Source: Bacteroidales bacterium
GTDB lineage: Bacteria; Bacteroidota; Bacteroidia; Bacteroidales; Tenuifilaceae
DNA: 64,000 nucleotides
Assembly: GCA_013376985.1 (NCBI GenBank)
Contig: JACABB010000006.1
Span: 24,772-88,771, forward strand
Reading direction: 5' to 3'
Below the pieces are notes generated by a model. It searched no databases, was not told the DNA's origin, and worked only from the letters and a program-made list of their open reading frames with translations. Within the stretch, counting starts at the first letter, position 1. The number at the start of each line of letters is the position of its first letter. Shown in pieces: positions 18,025-26,919 of the stretch. Both the position numbers and the translations under genes were made by a program.

Positions 18025-18292
18025 AATGTGTTAATTTAGTTAGAAATTTTATTGTTAAATAAAAGGTGTTATGAGTTAAATTGCAGTTGAAAGTTAGCCT
18101 AAAAAAGATTTCAAAGTACGAAAGTGTCTTAAATCCAGTTATGTACTGACAAGGTTGTTAGGCGATCCACTTAGAGAATCTCCGAGTTTTACTTATTTTT
18201 ACCATTATGAGTTGTTGAAGCAGAAAAATGCTGCTAAATTGAAGCGATTTGATGTGTTTCTTTTATTAATTTTCTATTTTAACTTCTTACCT

Positions 18293-21200
18293 ATGCCTCA
18301 GAAACCTATTGCAAACCCCGAAGATTTTTATAAGCTATTGGCTCAGAGTAAGGAAAGACTAAAGGAGCTAGCTGCAATCAATCAAGCTATTTCTATTATT
18401 AAGGAAGGAAAATCAATACAAGATACACTGCACCAGCTATGTTTAATATTGCCTGATGCATGGCAATTCCCAGGGCATACAATTGTTAGGATAAAGTATG
18501 GTCAATACGAATTCCAATCATCTGGATTTAGGGAAACCCCTTGGTGTCAAAAACAGGATTTTGAAACAATTGATGGAGGTTTTGGATTTATTGAGGTTTA
18601 CTATACACAGGAATTTCCATCCGAATTTGAAGGCCCTTTCTTGAAAGAAGAGCGAGATCTTATTAATAATATTACCAATATTTTAACAGGTTACTTAAAT
18701 AGTATTAAAGGTAAGGATATTATTCGTGAAATTAAGATAACTCAAAAACGTAAACCAGAAGGAGAGGCATCTACAAGTAAAAGACTTCTACAAAGATTTA
18801 TAAACCAGCACAATGCTGACAGAGATATTTATCATGATTTGATGCCCTTTAAGGTTACGGAGATATTGCTGATTTCAACCCTTTACGATGCATATAGTAT
18901 AGAAAAAGAGGATAGATTAACAGATAATATTCTTGGTGAATACTCGAAACTCAGCCTTTCAACGGTTCCACGTATCACGGGTGTTTCTAATCTTGAGGAA
19001 GCGCTTGAAAAACTTGATGAGAAGTATTTCAACATGATTATCATCATGATGGGAGCAGATACTCAGACACCTCTTGAGATGAGCAAGAAAATCAAGAGTG
19101 AGTACAGCTATATCCCTTTATATTTACTTGTCAACAATAGCGTAATTGTTAATGAGATGGAAAAAAACCCGGTAACCATCTCAAGTATCGATAGAGTTTT
19201 CGTTTGGAATGGAGAACCAAAGGTCTTCTTTACCATGATTAAACTTTTAGAGGATCGAGTTAATATTGAGAATGATACACGGATTGCTTTAACCAGAGTT
19301 ATTCTACTTGTTGAAGATTCTCCAAAGTACTACTCCCGATATCTCCCTTTACTATATAGTAGTGTGCTCGAACAAACAAAGCGGATAATAGAGGATGTTA
19401 GTACGGATGATTTGTATAAAGTATTAAGAATTAGAATTCGACCTAAAATTATTCTTGCAGGAACCTATGAGGAGGCGATTGATCTTTTTACAAGATACAA
19501 GAATTACATGCTTTGCTTAATTTCCGATGTGAAATTTTATAAAAACAATATTCTTGATGAAAATGCAGGAGTTCATCTGGTTGCACATGTAAGAAAAGAA
19601 CTACCTAATTTGCCAATTATTATCCAATCATACGAACAGGATAAGGAGGAAATGGCATTTAAGCTAAAAGCTGCATTCCTAAATAAGAATTCTGAGATAT
19701 TGATGCAGGAAATAAAGAATTTCTTGAGCAACTTCCTTGGATTTGGCGACTTTGTTTTTAGAGATTCTTTGGGAAACCCATTAACTATTGCATCAACCAT
19801 GGAAGAGTTTGAAAGAGCTCTTAGGATAATTCCGGATGAGAGTCTCTTATTCCATTCCCAGAAAAACCACTTTTCCATGTGGCTTGCTGCACGTGGCGAG
19901 ATTCAGGTAGCCAGAATTATTAACCCATCTACAATTGAAGACTTTACTAGTTCAGAGGAGATTAGAGAATATCTCTTAAATACCTTGAAAAAATATAGGC
20001 AGGAGAAGCGCAGAGGGAAAATCGTTGGCTTTGATACAGCATGGGAAGTGGATGAGAGCAATATTGTTAGCCTTGCTGAAGGCTCTTTTGGGGGAAAAGG
20101 TAGAGGCTTATCATTTATCAATACTCTAATTTATACTTTTGATATATCACAGTATACCCCCAATATCAATCTTAGGACACCTCGTACATCAATTATTGGT
20201 ACTAGCGAGTACGAGTGTTTTATGATGAAAAACGGGTTGTACGAAAAGATTTTTGCATCATCAAGTTATTTTGAGATACAAAGACATTTTTTGGAAGGAG
20301 AACTATCCGATCAATTAAAAATCAGATTAGACAGGCTTTTACAAATATATCATAGACCACTGGCAGTGAGGTCATCAGGTTTGCTTGAAGATTCAATAAT
20401 GCAGCCATTTGCGGGTATCTTCCAAACTTATATTGTACCCAACAACCATCCCGATAAGCATGTTCGTTTGAAACAGGCAATGGATGCTATTAAATTAGTA
20501 TATGCATCTGTTTTCTCTGATACAGCACGTGCGTATATAAAAGCCATAAATTATAAGATTGAGGATGAGCGCATGGCGGTTATTATTCAAGAGGTTGTTG
20601 GTAATACCTATGGAAACTACTATTACCCGCATATAAGTGGTGTTGCACAATCCTATAACTACTATCCATTCGGGCATATTCAACCCGAGGATGGATTTGC
20701 TAATATGGCGGTTGGCCTTGGGAAATATGTTGTTGAAGGCGAAAGATCTTACCGATTTTGTCCTAAATATCCTAGTATTATTAATTACTCCAATGCCGAT
20801 TTGATAAAAAACTCCCAGGTTGAGTTCTTTGCAGTCGATCTATCAAAACACAATATCAACCTGTTCGAAGGTGAAGAGGCTGGGCTTGCACGTCTAAATC
20901 TGTATGAGTCCGAACAGCATGGCACCCTTAAACACAGCGCTTCGGTTTTTAACCCCGAAAATAATTCGCTAACGCCTGGCTTAGGGCAACCTGGTCCAAG
21001 AGTGGTAAACTTTGCTAATATTCTTAAGTATAATTATGCTCCATTGGCTCAGTCAATTCAGGTTATTCTGGATGTTGTGAAAGAGGCTTTGGGCGCAGCA
21101 TGTGAAATAGAGTTTGCAGTAGATCTAAATAGGGATACGAACTACAAATCCTCATTTTTCTTGTTGCAAATAAAACCAATGCTTGGTAATACTCAGGAAT

Positions 21201-21739
21201 ATAAAGTAAATCTTGATTCTGTTGATATGAGCAAGGTAATTCTTATGTCGAAGAATGGCATGGGAAATGGGTATATCAATACAATCTCAGATGTTGTTTA
21301 TATAAAGCGTGAATCATTCGATAAATCGATGACTCCTGAGATGGCTCTTGAAATAAACTCAATCAATAATAAGCTAATTGAACAAAATAGGCGCTGCATT
21401 CTGATTGGCCCTGGACGATGGGGAAGTCGTGATAGGTGGATTGGAATTCCTGTTACATGGCCACAAATATCGCAGGCGAAAATTATTGTTGAAACAAGTT
21501 TTGAGGACTTTCCGTTGGATGCATCATATGGTTCACATTTTTTCCACAACGTAATCTCAATGAATGTGGGCTATTGTTCTGTTCAGGATGGAGATCCCAA
21601 AACTAAAATTGCTTGGGATACACTTAATGGTATGCCTGCTGTAAATGAAACAAAGTTTTTCAGGCATGTTCAACTCCCAAAACCATTGATTGTTAGGATG
21701 GATGGAAGACAGAGGTTGATAGTTGCAAGTATTGAATAA
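18293..21739 (+). CDS. GAF / pseudo-receiver / receiver / PEP-synthase-type ATP-grasp protein
   Basis: This protein is 1148 residues from the ATG at 18293; an in-frame upstream start at 18155 would add 46 residues that look non-coding. In order it has a GAF-like domain (about 20-150), a receiver-like fold whose phospho-acceptor Asp is replaced (IIIMMGAD), a second receiver with conserved landmarks (LLVEDSP near 336, Asp near 412 in LISDVKF, AFLNKNSE), a linker, and a PEP-synthase/PPDK N-terminal ATP-grasp domain (GGKGRGLSF near 599, AVRSSGLLEDS near 692, EIEFAVD and LLQIKPM). The end carries a conserved block, GPGRWGSRDRW, near 1035. The swivelling phospho-histidine and PEP-binding barrel domains of PEP synthase are absent. 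The substrate is unknown; I infer a signalling or regulatory phosphotransfer role. A paralogue follows at 22314. Confidence 0.85.
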   Translation: MPQKPIANPEDFYKLLAQSKERLKELAAINQAISIIKEGKSIQDTLHQLCLILPDAWQFPGHTIVRIKYGQYEFQSSGFRETPWCQKQDFETIDGGFGFIEVYYTQEFPSEFEGPFLKEERDLINNITNILTGYLNSIKGKDIIREIKITQKRKPEGEASTSKRLLQRFINQHNADRDIYHDLMPFKVTEILLISTLYDAYSIEKEDRLTDNILGEYSKLSLSTVPRITGVSNLEEALEKLDEKYFNMIIIMMGADTQTPLEMSKKIKSEYSYIPLYLLVNNSVIVNEMEKNPVTISSIDRVFVWNGEPKVFFTMIKLLEDRVNIENDTRIALTRVILLVEDSPKYYSRYLPLLYSSVLEQTKRIIEDVSTDDLYKVLRIRIRPKIILAGTYEEAIDLFTRYKNYMLCLISDVKFYKNNILDENAGVHLVAHVRKELPNLPIIIQSYEQDKEEMAFKLKAAFLNKNSEILMQEIKNFLSNFLGFGDFVFRDSLGNPLTIASTMEEFERALRIIPDESLLFHSQKNHFSMWLAARGEIQVARIINPSTIEDFTSSEEIREYLLNTLKKYRQEKRRGKIVGFDTAWEVDESNIVSLAEGSFGGKGRGLSFINTLIYTFDISQYTPNINLRTPRTSIIGTSEYECFMMKNGLYEKIFASSSYFEIQRHFLEGELSDQLKIRLDRLLQIYHRPLAVRSSGLLEDSIMQPFAGIFQTYIVPNNHPDKHVRLKQAMDAIKLVYASVFSDTARAYIKAINYKIEDERMAVIIQEVVGNTYGNYYYPHISGVAQSYNYYPFGHIQPEDGFANMAVGLGKYVVEGERSYRFCPKYPSIINYSNADLIKNSQVEFFAVDLSKHNINLFEGEEAGLARLNLYESEQHGTLKHSASVFNPENNSLTPGLGQPGPRVVNFANILKYNYAPLAQSIQVILDVVKEALGAACEIEFAVDLNRDTNYKSSFFLLQIKPMLGNTQEYKVNLDSVDMSKVILMSKNGMGNGYINTISDVVYIKRESFDKSMTPEMALEINSINNKLIEQNRRCILIGPGRWGSRDRWIGIPVTWPQISQAKIIVETSFEDFPLDASYGSHFFHNVISMNVGYCSVQDGDPKTKIAWDTLNGMPAVNETKFFRHVQLPKPLIVRMDGRQRLIVASIE

Positions 21740-21745
21740 TATATT

Positions 21746-21777
21746 TTCACCACAATAGACACAATAGGACACATTAG
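21746..21777. repeat. Left arm of inverted repeat around the GxxExxY gene
   Basis: This 32-base sequence (begins TTCACCACAATAG, ends GACACATTAG) is the reverse complement of 22255-22286 with 30 of 32 bases matching. It starts 7 bases after the stop of the upstream gene and ends 3 bases before the ATG of the broken GxxExxY gene. A direct, diverged copy lies at 22205-22236. Confidence 0.8.
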
Positions 21778-21779
21778 AA

Positions 21780-22186
21780 ATGACGCAGAAATATATAAAC
21801 GATTTAACTCATTCAATAATAGGCTCTGCAATTGAGGTTCACAAAGAGATTGGTACTGGACTACTAGAGAGTGTTTATGAGAAATGTTTGACTCATTTAT
21901 TAAAAAAGAAAGAATACAAATTAGATATTCAACAAAAAGTTCCGTTAAAATTCAGAGGTTTATGCCTTGATTGTGATTTGACATATTGGTTGAAGATCTT
22001 GTTATAGTTGAACTAAAATCAATTGAAATGCTTTTGCCAATCCATGAAGCACAACTATTAACTTATTTAAAACTTCTGGAGAAACCAAAAGGTATCTTGT
22101 TGAATTTTAACTGTACAAATATTTTTAAAGAAGGACAAAAAACATTGATTACTAATATTTATGCTAATCTCCCAAAGGGTTATTAG
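21780..22186 (+). pseudogene. GxxExxY protein (PDDEXK-like), frameshifted
   Basis: Two adjacent frames together give a near-complete GxxExxY protein of about 130 residues. The first (21780-22007) has the family motif GTGLLESVYEKCL; the second resumes near 21990 with LVEDLVIVELKSIE, the nuclease-like core, and runs to the TAA at 22184-22186. The frame shifts near 21980-21990, where the sequence reads DCDLTYW rather than continuing into LVEDLV, so one or two bases were lost or gained. GxxExxY proteins are small PDDEXK-fold proteins of uncertain function common in Bacteroidota. The gene sits within a palindromic repeat and may have moved with it. A sequencing error is an alternative. Confidence 0.8.
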
Positions 22187-22204
22187 TGAATAAGACTAAT
22201 ATAT

Positions 22205-22286
22205 TTCATGACAATAGACACATTAGAACACAATAGAGAGAAGGGGATAAAAAACTAATGTGACCTAGTGTGTCTATTGTGGTGAA
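22205..22286. repeat. Palindromic repeat downstream of the GxxExxY gene
   Basis: The left part (22205-22236, containing GACAATAGACACATTAG) and the right part (22255-22286, ending TCTATTGTGGTGAA) form an imperfect hairpin around an 18-base spacer. The right part also pairs with 21746-21777 on the other side of the gene (30 of 32 bases). The repeat family recurs without a gene at 25309-25379. Confidence 0.8.
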
Positions 22287-22313
22287 TTTTAAAGAATTTA
22301 AAATCGCATTGCC

Positions 22314-25304
22314 ATGGAAAATAAGCCCAATGATTTAAAAGAAGGCAAATACTACTTTGCCGAGACGGCATTCGATTTGTTGATGAAAAAGCAGATTAAG
22401 AGTGTTCTACTAATTTGTAGCAAGTATGATGCTTTCATGCTCGAGGAGGATGGTAGGATAGAGGAGCAGATCTTTAATGAATATGTTTCGCTCAACCTTC
22501 GTTATCCTCCAGTATTTTATCAAGCAACATCGGCAGAGGAAGCTTTCTCAATATTAAAGAAACAGTACATAGACCTCGTTATTACTATGCTTAATGTTGA
22601 GGGCATGGATACCTTTACTTTGGCTACAAACATTAAGAATTTATACCCTCAGAAACCAATTGTAGTACTTACTCCTTTTTCACGGGAGGTATCGCTTAAG
22701 TTGAGTAAGGTAGATCTTTGGGCTGTAGATTATGTTTTTGCATGGCTTGGTAATGCACGTATAATGCTTGCAATTGTTAAGCTGATTGAGGATAGCCTAA
22801 ATGTTGAGCATGATGTTAATGAAGTTGGGGTTCAGGTTATTTTACTTGTTGAGGATTCGGTGCGATTTTACTCTAGCTATTTGCCCCATCTATATAACAT
22901 AATTTACACACAGAGTAAAGAATTTATGTCCGAAGGCCTTAATGAACATCAGAAGATGATGAGATTAAGAGGGCAACCTAAAATTCTTCTTGCCGAAAAT
23001 TATGATCAAGCAGTTGAGCTATACGAGAAGTATAAAAATAACCTATTAGGTGTAATAACCGATATGAGTTACCCGCTAAGCGGAAAAATGGAACAACGTG
23101 CTGGTGTTAAACTTATTGAAAAAATAAAAGGGGATAATCCTTTTTTGCCAATTTTGCTACAATCGTCCGATATAAATAATCGCTTAATTGCAAAGCAGGT
23201 TAAAGTCGGATTTCTTCATAAATATTCAAAAACATTATCGCTTGAACTTCGCGATTTTGTGGTTAAGTACCTAGCTTTTGGTGATTTTATATTTATTGAT
23301 CCCGATACAGGAGCAGAAATCTTTAGAGCAACAGACTTAAAATCTTTACAAGATTTAATATTTCAGGTTCCCGAGTCATCACTCGAATATCATATTCGTC
23401 GGAATCATATCTCTAAATGGCTTACGGCAAGGGCTCTATTCCCAATTGCTGAAATCTTTAAATATTTTGTTCCAGAGGACTTTAACAATTTTGATGAGAT
23501 TCGCAGGTTTATTTTCGATACAATTGACCGTTATCGCCAGAGTAAAGGGCGGGGTATAATTTCAAAATTCTACCGAGATCGGTACGATGAGTACCAGATT
23601 TTTTCGCGTATAGGCGATGGTTCAATGGGAGGCAAAGGCCGTGGCCTTGCATTTATCGATTCCGTGATTAAACGTAACTATCTAATGCATAAGTTCGAGG
23701 GGATTACGCTAACTATTCCTCGAACGGTAGTACTCTGCACAGATATTTTTGATGAATTCATGGAGATCAATAATCTCTACTCCGTTGCTATGTCCGATAT
23801 AAGCAACGAGGAGATGCTCCGACATTTTCTTAAGGCGCAGATCCCTTCGCGTATACATAAAGATTTATTCTCCTTTATATCTGTTGCAAAGAACCCTATT
23901 GCTATTCGCTCCTCGAGTTTGTTGGAGGATTCCCATTACCAGCCATTTGCTGGAATCTATTCAACATACATGATTCCAATTCTGCACGAGAATGAACATC
24001 AAATGATTGAAATCCTTGGGCAAGCCATTAAGTGCGTTTATGCATCCGTTTACTATAAGGAGAGTAAAGCGTACATGCAAGCAACACAAAATGTTATTGA
24101 TGAGGAACGGATGGCTGTTGTTTTGCAGGAAGTTGTTGGTTCAACCTATGAACATAGATTTTACCCAACAATATCTGGCGTTGGACGATCTTTAAACTTT
24201 TACCCTATTGAGCCCGAAAAACCATCGGATGGGATTGTTAGCGTTGCACTTGGGTTGGGGAAACATGTTGTTGAGGGGAAACCTAGCTTGCGTTTTTCAC
24301 CTAAATATCCAAAAAAATTATTCCAACTCTCTATTCCTGAGATGGCATTAAAGGAGACCCAGAAGACATTTCTTGCCCTCGATTTAAGAGCATCCAGTTT
24401 TGTTCCATCAACCGATGATGGTATAAATTTGCTCGAATTGGATGTGAGAGAAGCGTATCCCGATGGTTCGCTGGCATTACTTGCATCAACATTTGATTAT
24501 GATGGACAACAAATACGTGAAGGATACAGCGGACAAGGCATGCCAATTATTTCTTTTTCGGGAGTCCTTCGACATAAGCAATTTCCGCTTGCTGAAATTT
24601 TAGAAACACTTCTGAAACTTGGCGAACATGAGATGAATACGCCAGTTGAGATTGAATTTGCTGTTAATCTCAACACTCCTGTGGGGCAGCCAAAACTTTT
24701 TAGTTTTTTACAAATTAGACCAATTGTACAAAATAGGGAACTGGTAAATATTGATGTTGATAATTTTAAGAAAGAGGATCTGATTCTCTTCTCGGATTCA
24801 TCGCTTGGAAATGGGCAAGTACAGGATATATGTGATGTTGTATATATCAAGCCAAAGAGTTTTGACTCTTCCAAAACCTGCGAAATGGCAGAGGTAATCG
24901 ATGAGATTAATCAAAAATTTGTACTTGAAGGTAAACCCTACATCCTAATTGGCCCAGGTCGATGGGGTTCTGTTGATAGATGGTTAGGAATACCCGTTAA
25001 ATGGTCGCAAATATCGGGTGCAAAGCTAATAGTTGAGGCAGGGCAGGAGAACTACAGGATTGATCCAAGTCAGGGAACACACTTTTTTCAAAACTTAACC
25101 TCTTTTAGGGTTGGTTATATTACTGTTAATCCCTATATAAATCAGGGATATTTAGATTTCGATTATCTGGATAGTATTCCAGCAATTTTTGAGGATAATT
25201 ATATTAGGCACATTCGTTTCGAAGATCCTGTGGATGTAATTATTAATGGGCAAAACCGTAAGGCAGTTGTGCTTAAGAGAACAGGAGTTGTTAGGGATAA
25301 ATGA
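22314..25304 (+). CDS. Pseudo-receiver / receiver / PEP-synthase-type ATP-grasp protein, paralogue 2
   Basis: This 996-residue paralogue of the protein at 18293 lacks the GAF domain but is otherwise colinear. The first receiver-like fold (about 30-150) has VITMLNVEGMD where an Asp is expected. The second keeps LLVEDS (near 178), an acceptor Asp near 249 in ITDMSYP, and a lysine in GFLHKYS. The ATP-grasp domain shows GGKGRGLAF (near 440), AIRSSSLLEDS (near 532), DERMAVVLQEVVG, EIEFAVN and FLQIRPI, so ATP-binding residues look intact. The C-terminal block GPGRWGSVDRWLGIPV (near 880) and GTHFFQN match the paralogue. No phospho-histidine or PEP-binding domain follows. The two genes lie on one strand but are separated by 574 bases, so joint transcription is uncertain. 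Confidence 0.85.
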   Translation: MENKPNDLKEGKYYFAETAFDLLMKKQIKSVLLICSKYDAFMLEEDGRIEEQIFNEYVSLNLRYPPVFYQATSAEEAFSILKKQYIDLVITMLNVEGMDTFTLATNIKNLYPQKPIVVLTPFSREVSLKLSKVDLWAVDYVFAWLGNARIMLAIVKLIEDSLNVEHDVNEVGVQVILLVEDSVRFYSSYLPHLYNIIYTQSKEFMSEGLNEHQKMMRLRGQPKILLAENYDQAVELYEKYKNNLLGVITDMSYPLSGKMEQRAGVKLIEKIKGDNPFLPILLQSSDINNRLIAKQVKVGFLHKYSKTLSLELRDFVVKYLAFGDFIFIDPDTGAEIFRATDLKSLQDLIFQVPESSLEYHIRRNHISKWLTARALFPIAEIFKYFVPEDFNNFDEIRRFIFDTIDRYRQSKGRGIISKFYRDRYDEYQIFSRIGDGSMGGKGRGLAFIDSVIKRNYLMHKFEGITLTIPRTVVLCTDIFDEFMEINNLYSVAMSDISNEEMLRHFLKAQIPSRIHKDLFSFISVAKNPIAIRSSSLLEDSHYQPFAGIYSTYMIPILHENEHQMIEILGQAIKCVYASVYYKESKAYMQATQNVIDEERMAVVLQEVVGSTYEHRFYPTISGVGRSLNFYPIEPEKPSDGIVSVALGLGKHVVEGKPSLRFSPKYPKKLFQLSIPEMALKETQKTFLALDLRASSFVPSTDDGINLLELDVREAYPDGSLALLASTFDYDGQQIREGYSGQGMPIISFSGVLRHKQFPLAEILETLLKLGEHEMNTPVEIEFAVNLNTPVGQPKLFSFLQIRPIVQNRELVNIDVDNFKKEDLILFSDSSLGNGQVQDICDVVYIKPKSFDSSKTCEMAEVIDEINQKFVLEGKPYILIGPGRWGSVDRWLGIPVKWSQISGAKLIVEAGQENYRIDPSQGTHFFQNLTSFRVGYITVNPYINQGYLDFDYLDSIPAIFEDNYIRHIRFEDPVDVIINGQNRKAVVLKRTGVVRDK

Positions 25305-25308
25305 TTTG

Positions 25309-25379
25309 AACCACAATAGGCACAGTAGAGAACAATAGTATTAGAAACTAATGTGTTCTATTGTGCCTATTGTGGTGAA
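25309..25379. repeat. Gene-free copy of the CACAATAG palindrome
   Basis: Arms at 25309-25338 (AACCACAATAGGCACAG at the start) and 25348-25379 (ending TGCCTATTGTGGTGAA) form a hairpin with a loop of about 10 bases. The arms belong to the same family as those around the GxxExxY gene. Like the first copy it starts just after the stop of a receiver/ATP-grasp gene. Confidence 0.75.
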
Positions 25380-25394
25380 ATAGAGCATAACAGA

Positions 25395-26210
25395 TTAATA
25401 AAACTCAATTACCCTTTCGATAATCTCAATTGGCTTATCATTCTTATAGGTGGTTTTCTTTACCCAATTACCTGAGTTGTCATACTCGTATTTATAGGTT
25501 AACGAGCCCTTGAAACTATTATCGGGATTGTAAGCCGAGTGTTCAGTTTTATTCCCTTTATCGTCATATTTGAAGGTGTAATTATTTGTTAGCTCATTCT
25601 TGTCGTTGTAATGGTTCTCTTCAATCTGAAGACCTTGGGAATTGTAGCTGAATGTGATTTTCTTGATTTGGCTACCAATCAGATTATATAACACGTATTC
25701 AGTTTGGTTTCCCTTACTATCATACCTATAGGTTGCCTTGTAGTATAAGCTGCCATCGGTGTAATTTGCAGTTTCTACAAGAATATTACCATGATCATCG
25801 TACCTAAAAGTAGATTTATAGTCTAAACTACCATCGGATTTGCTATTGCTGTATTCTATTTTTTTTCCATCCTCATCGTACTTATATGATGATTTATCTT
25901 CCAAATCCCCTTTGGGGTTAAAATTATCCAACTCTACTTGATTTCCATTTTTATCAAATTGCATCAGTTTTTTCGATAGGATATTTCCTTTTATAATTGC
26001 ACCATCCTTTATGGTTGAATAGTAGTAGGTTTCGGTTATCGATTTAATATTCCCAGCAATATTCAACTTTTTGAGATCGCTTTTTGATTTTGTTGTAACC
26101 TTGGAAATATCTGTATTTGCTTTACTATTTTCTTTTTTAGGTTGCTCATTGTTACAGGCGAAAAAAGTCACTGTGATAATGAGTAGGAGGATAATATTAG
26201 AATGTTTCAT
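25395..26210 (-). CDS. Lipoprotein with YD-like repeats
   Basis: From the ATG at 26210 the product is 271 residues; a start at 26240 would put ten extra residues before the signal peptide. The lipobox is TVTFFACN. The mature part is built of about seven repeats of 22-26 residues with a core like FRYDDHGNILVE, YRYDSKGNQTEY and FKYDDKGNKTEH. Such repeats form beta-hairpin ladders in extracellular proteins. It is far too short to be an RHS toxin and has no toxin domain, so a surface structural or binding role is likely; the ligand is unknown. It appears to be a single gene. Confidence 0.7.
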   Translation of the reverse strand: MKHSNIILLLIITVTFFACNNEQPKKENSKANTDISKVTTKSKSDLKKLNIAGNIKSITETYYYSTIKDGAIIKGNILSKKLMQFDKNGNQVELDNFNPKGDLEDKSSYKYDEDGKKIEYSNSKSDGSLDYKSTFRYDDHGNILVETANYTDGSLYYKATYRYDSKGNQTEYVLYNLIGSQIKKITFSYNSQGLQIEENHYNDKNELTNNYTFKYDDKGNKTEHSAYNPDNSFKGSLTYKYEYDNSGNWVKKTTYKNDKPIEIIERVIEFY

Positions 26211-26260
26211 AGAGGTGAACTTATAAAATATTGTTTTCATAATTGTAAATATACAAAAAT

Positions 26261-26839
26261 CTAACTATACCCAGCCTTTCTCATCGCCTCAATCACTTTT
26301 CGTCCTCTTGCTGCAAGGGCGGGTGTGCTTGTAAGCATTTGTAGTTCGATTACATGTGGTAGTTCATCGGCAACCCAAAGGTAACGTTGCGAGAGATGGG
26401 CAAGAATATCCATACAATGAACTTTAACGGCTGCCTTTGTGGTAGGTTCCATTAGTAGTTCAAAACATTTTTCAACCACAGGCTCCATATCAAGTTTTTT
26501 GAGCAATTGGCAAACATCCTTTTGGAGTTGGTTCTTTGAACATGCTGTAAATCCTAAACTCAGCAGCTTGCTGAAATGTCGTTGTACGCTTGGATTCGCA
26601 ATATCTGGGAATAGCTCCACTATTTTACCAAGACATAGCGCAAAAATATCGGGGTTAGCGGTAAGTACATTTTCCAGAACCCACGCAGAGTGGAAAGCCG
26701 ATGTTTCATTCTTGGAACAGCAAAGATCAAATAGCGTTTCAACACCCCCATCTATTTCTGCAAAATAGGCGGCAAGGGCTAGACAATCCTTTTTACCCAT
26801 TACAAAGTTTAACCGTTCTATTAGCCTCTCTTTTTCCAT
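26261..26839 (-). CDS. HEAT/armadillo-like helical repeat protein
   Basis: The 192-residue cytoplasmic protein is all helical in appearance, with repeating units such as SAFHSAWVLENVLTANPD, VQRHFSKLLSLGF and KVHCMDILAHLSQRY, which resemble HEAT repeats. Similar Bacteroidota proteins are sometimes labelled adenylosuccinate lyase in databases, but none of that enzyme's signature is present. A role as a protein-binding scaffold is likely; the partner is unknown. It lies 50 bases upstream of the YD-repeat lipoprotein gene on the same strand. Confidence 0.6.
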   Translation of the reverse strand: MEKERLIERLNFVMGKKDCLALAAYFAEIDGGVETLFDLCCSKNETSAFHSAWVLENVLTANPDIFALCLGKIVELFPDIANPSVQRHFSKLLSLGFTACSKNQLQKDVCQLLKKLDMEPVVEKCFELLMEPTTKAAVKVHCMDILAHLSQRYLWVADELPHVIELQMLTSTPALAARGRKVIEAMRKAGYS

Positions 26840-26919
26840 ATATATTTTCTATTGGAAAATTTTCAATAAACAGATTATAAAATATTTAAAATCCTTATAG
26901 AACCTTATTTTGATTATTC

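Noticed and set aside
18155-18292. N-terminal 46-residue extension of the first ATP-grasp protein
   Set aside because: The extension (LGDPLRESPSFTYFYHYELL and following) looks non-coding, and the ATG at 18293 begins the regular domain structure.
24497-24874. A 125-codon open frame on the minus strand
   Set aside because: It is antisense to the conserved C-terminal part of the second ATP-grasp protein and has low-complexity, serine- and cysteine-rich sequence without a family.
21746-25379. CRISPR-like array
   Set aside because: The CACAATAG repeats are palindromic, unevenly spaced and separated by full genes, and no cas gene is present.
25395-26210. RHS/YD-repeat toxin
   Set aside because: The protein is short, has a lipoprotein signal, and lacks the core-protease and C-terminal toxin regions.
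26261-26839. Adenylosuccinate lyase
   Set aside because: Proteins of this type are sometimes given that name, but the sequence is a short helical repeat protein without lyase motifs.
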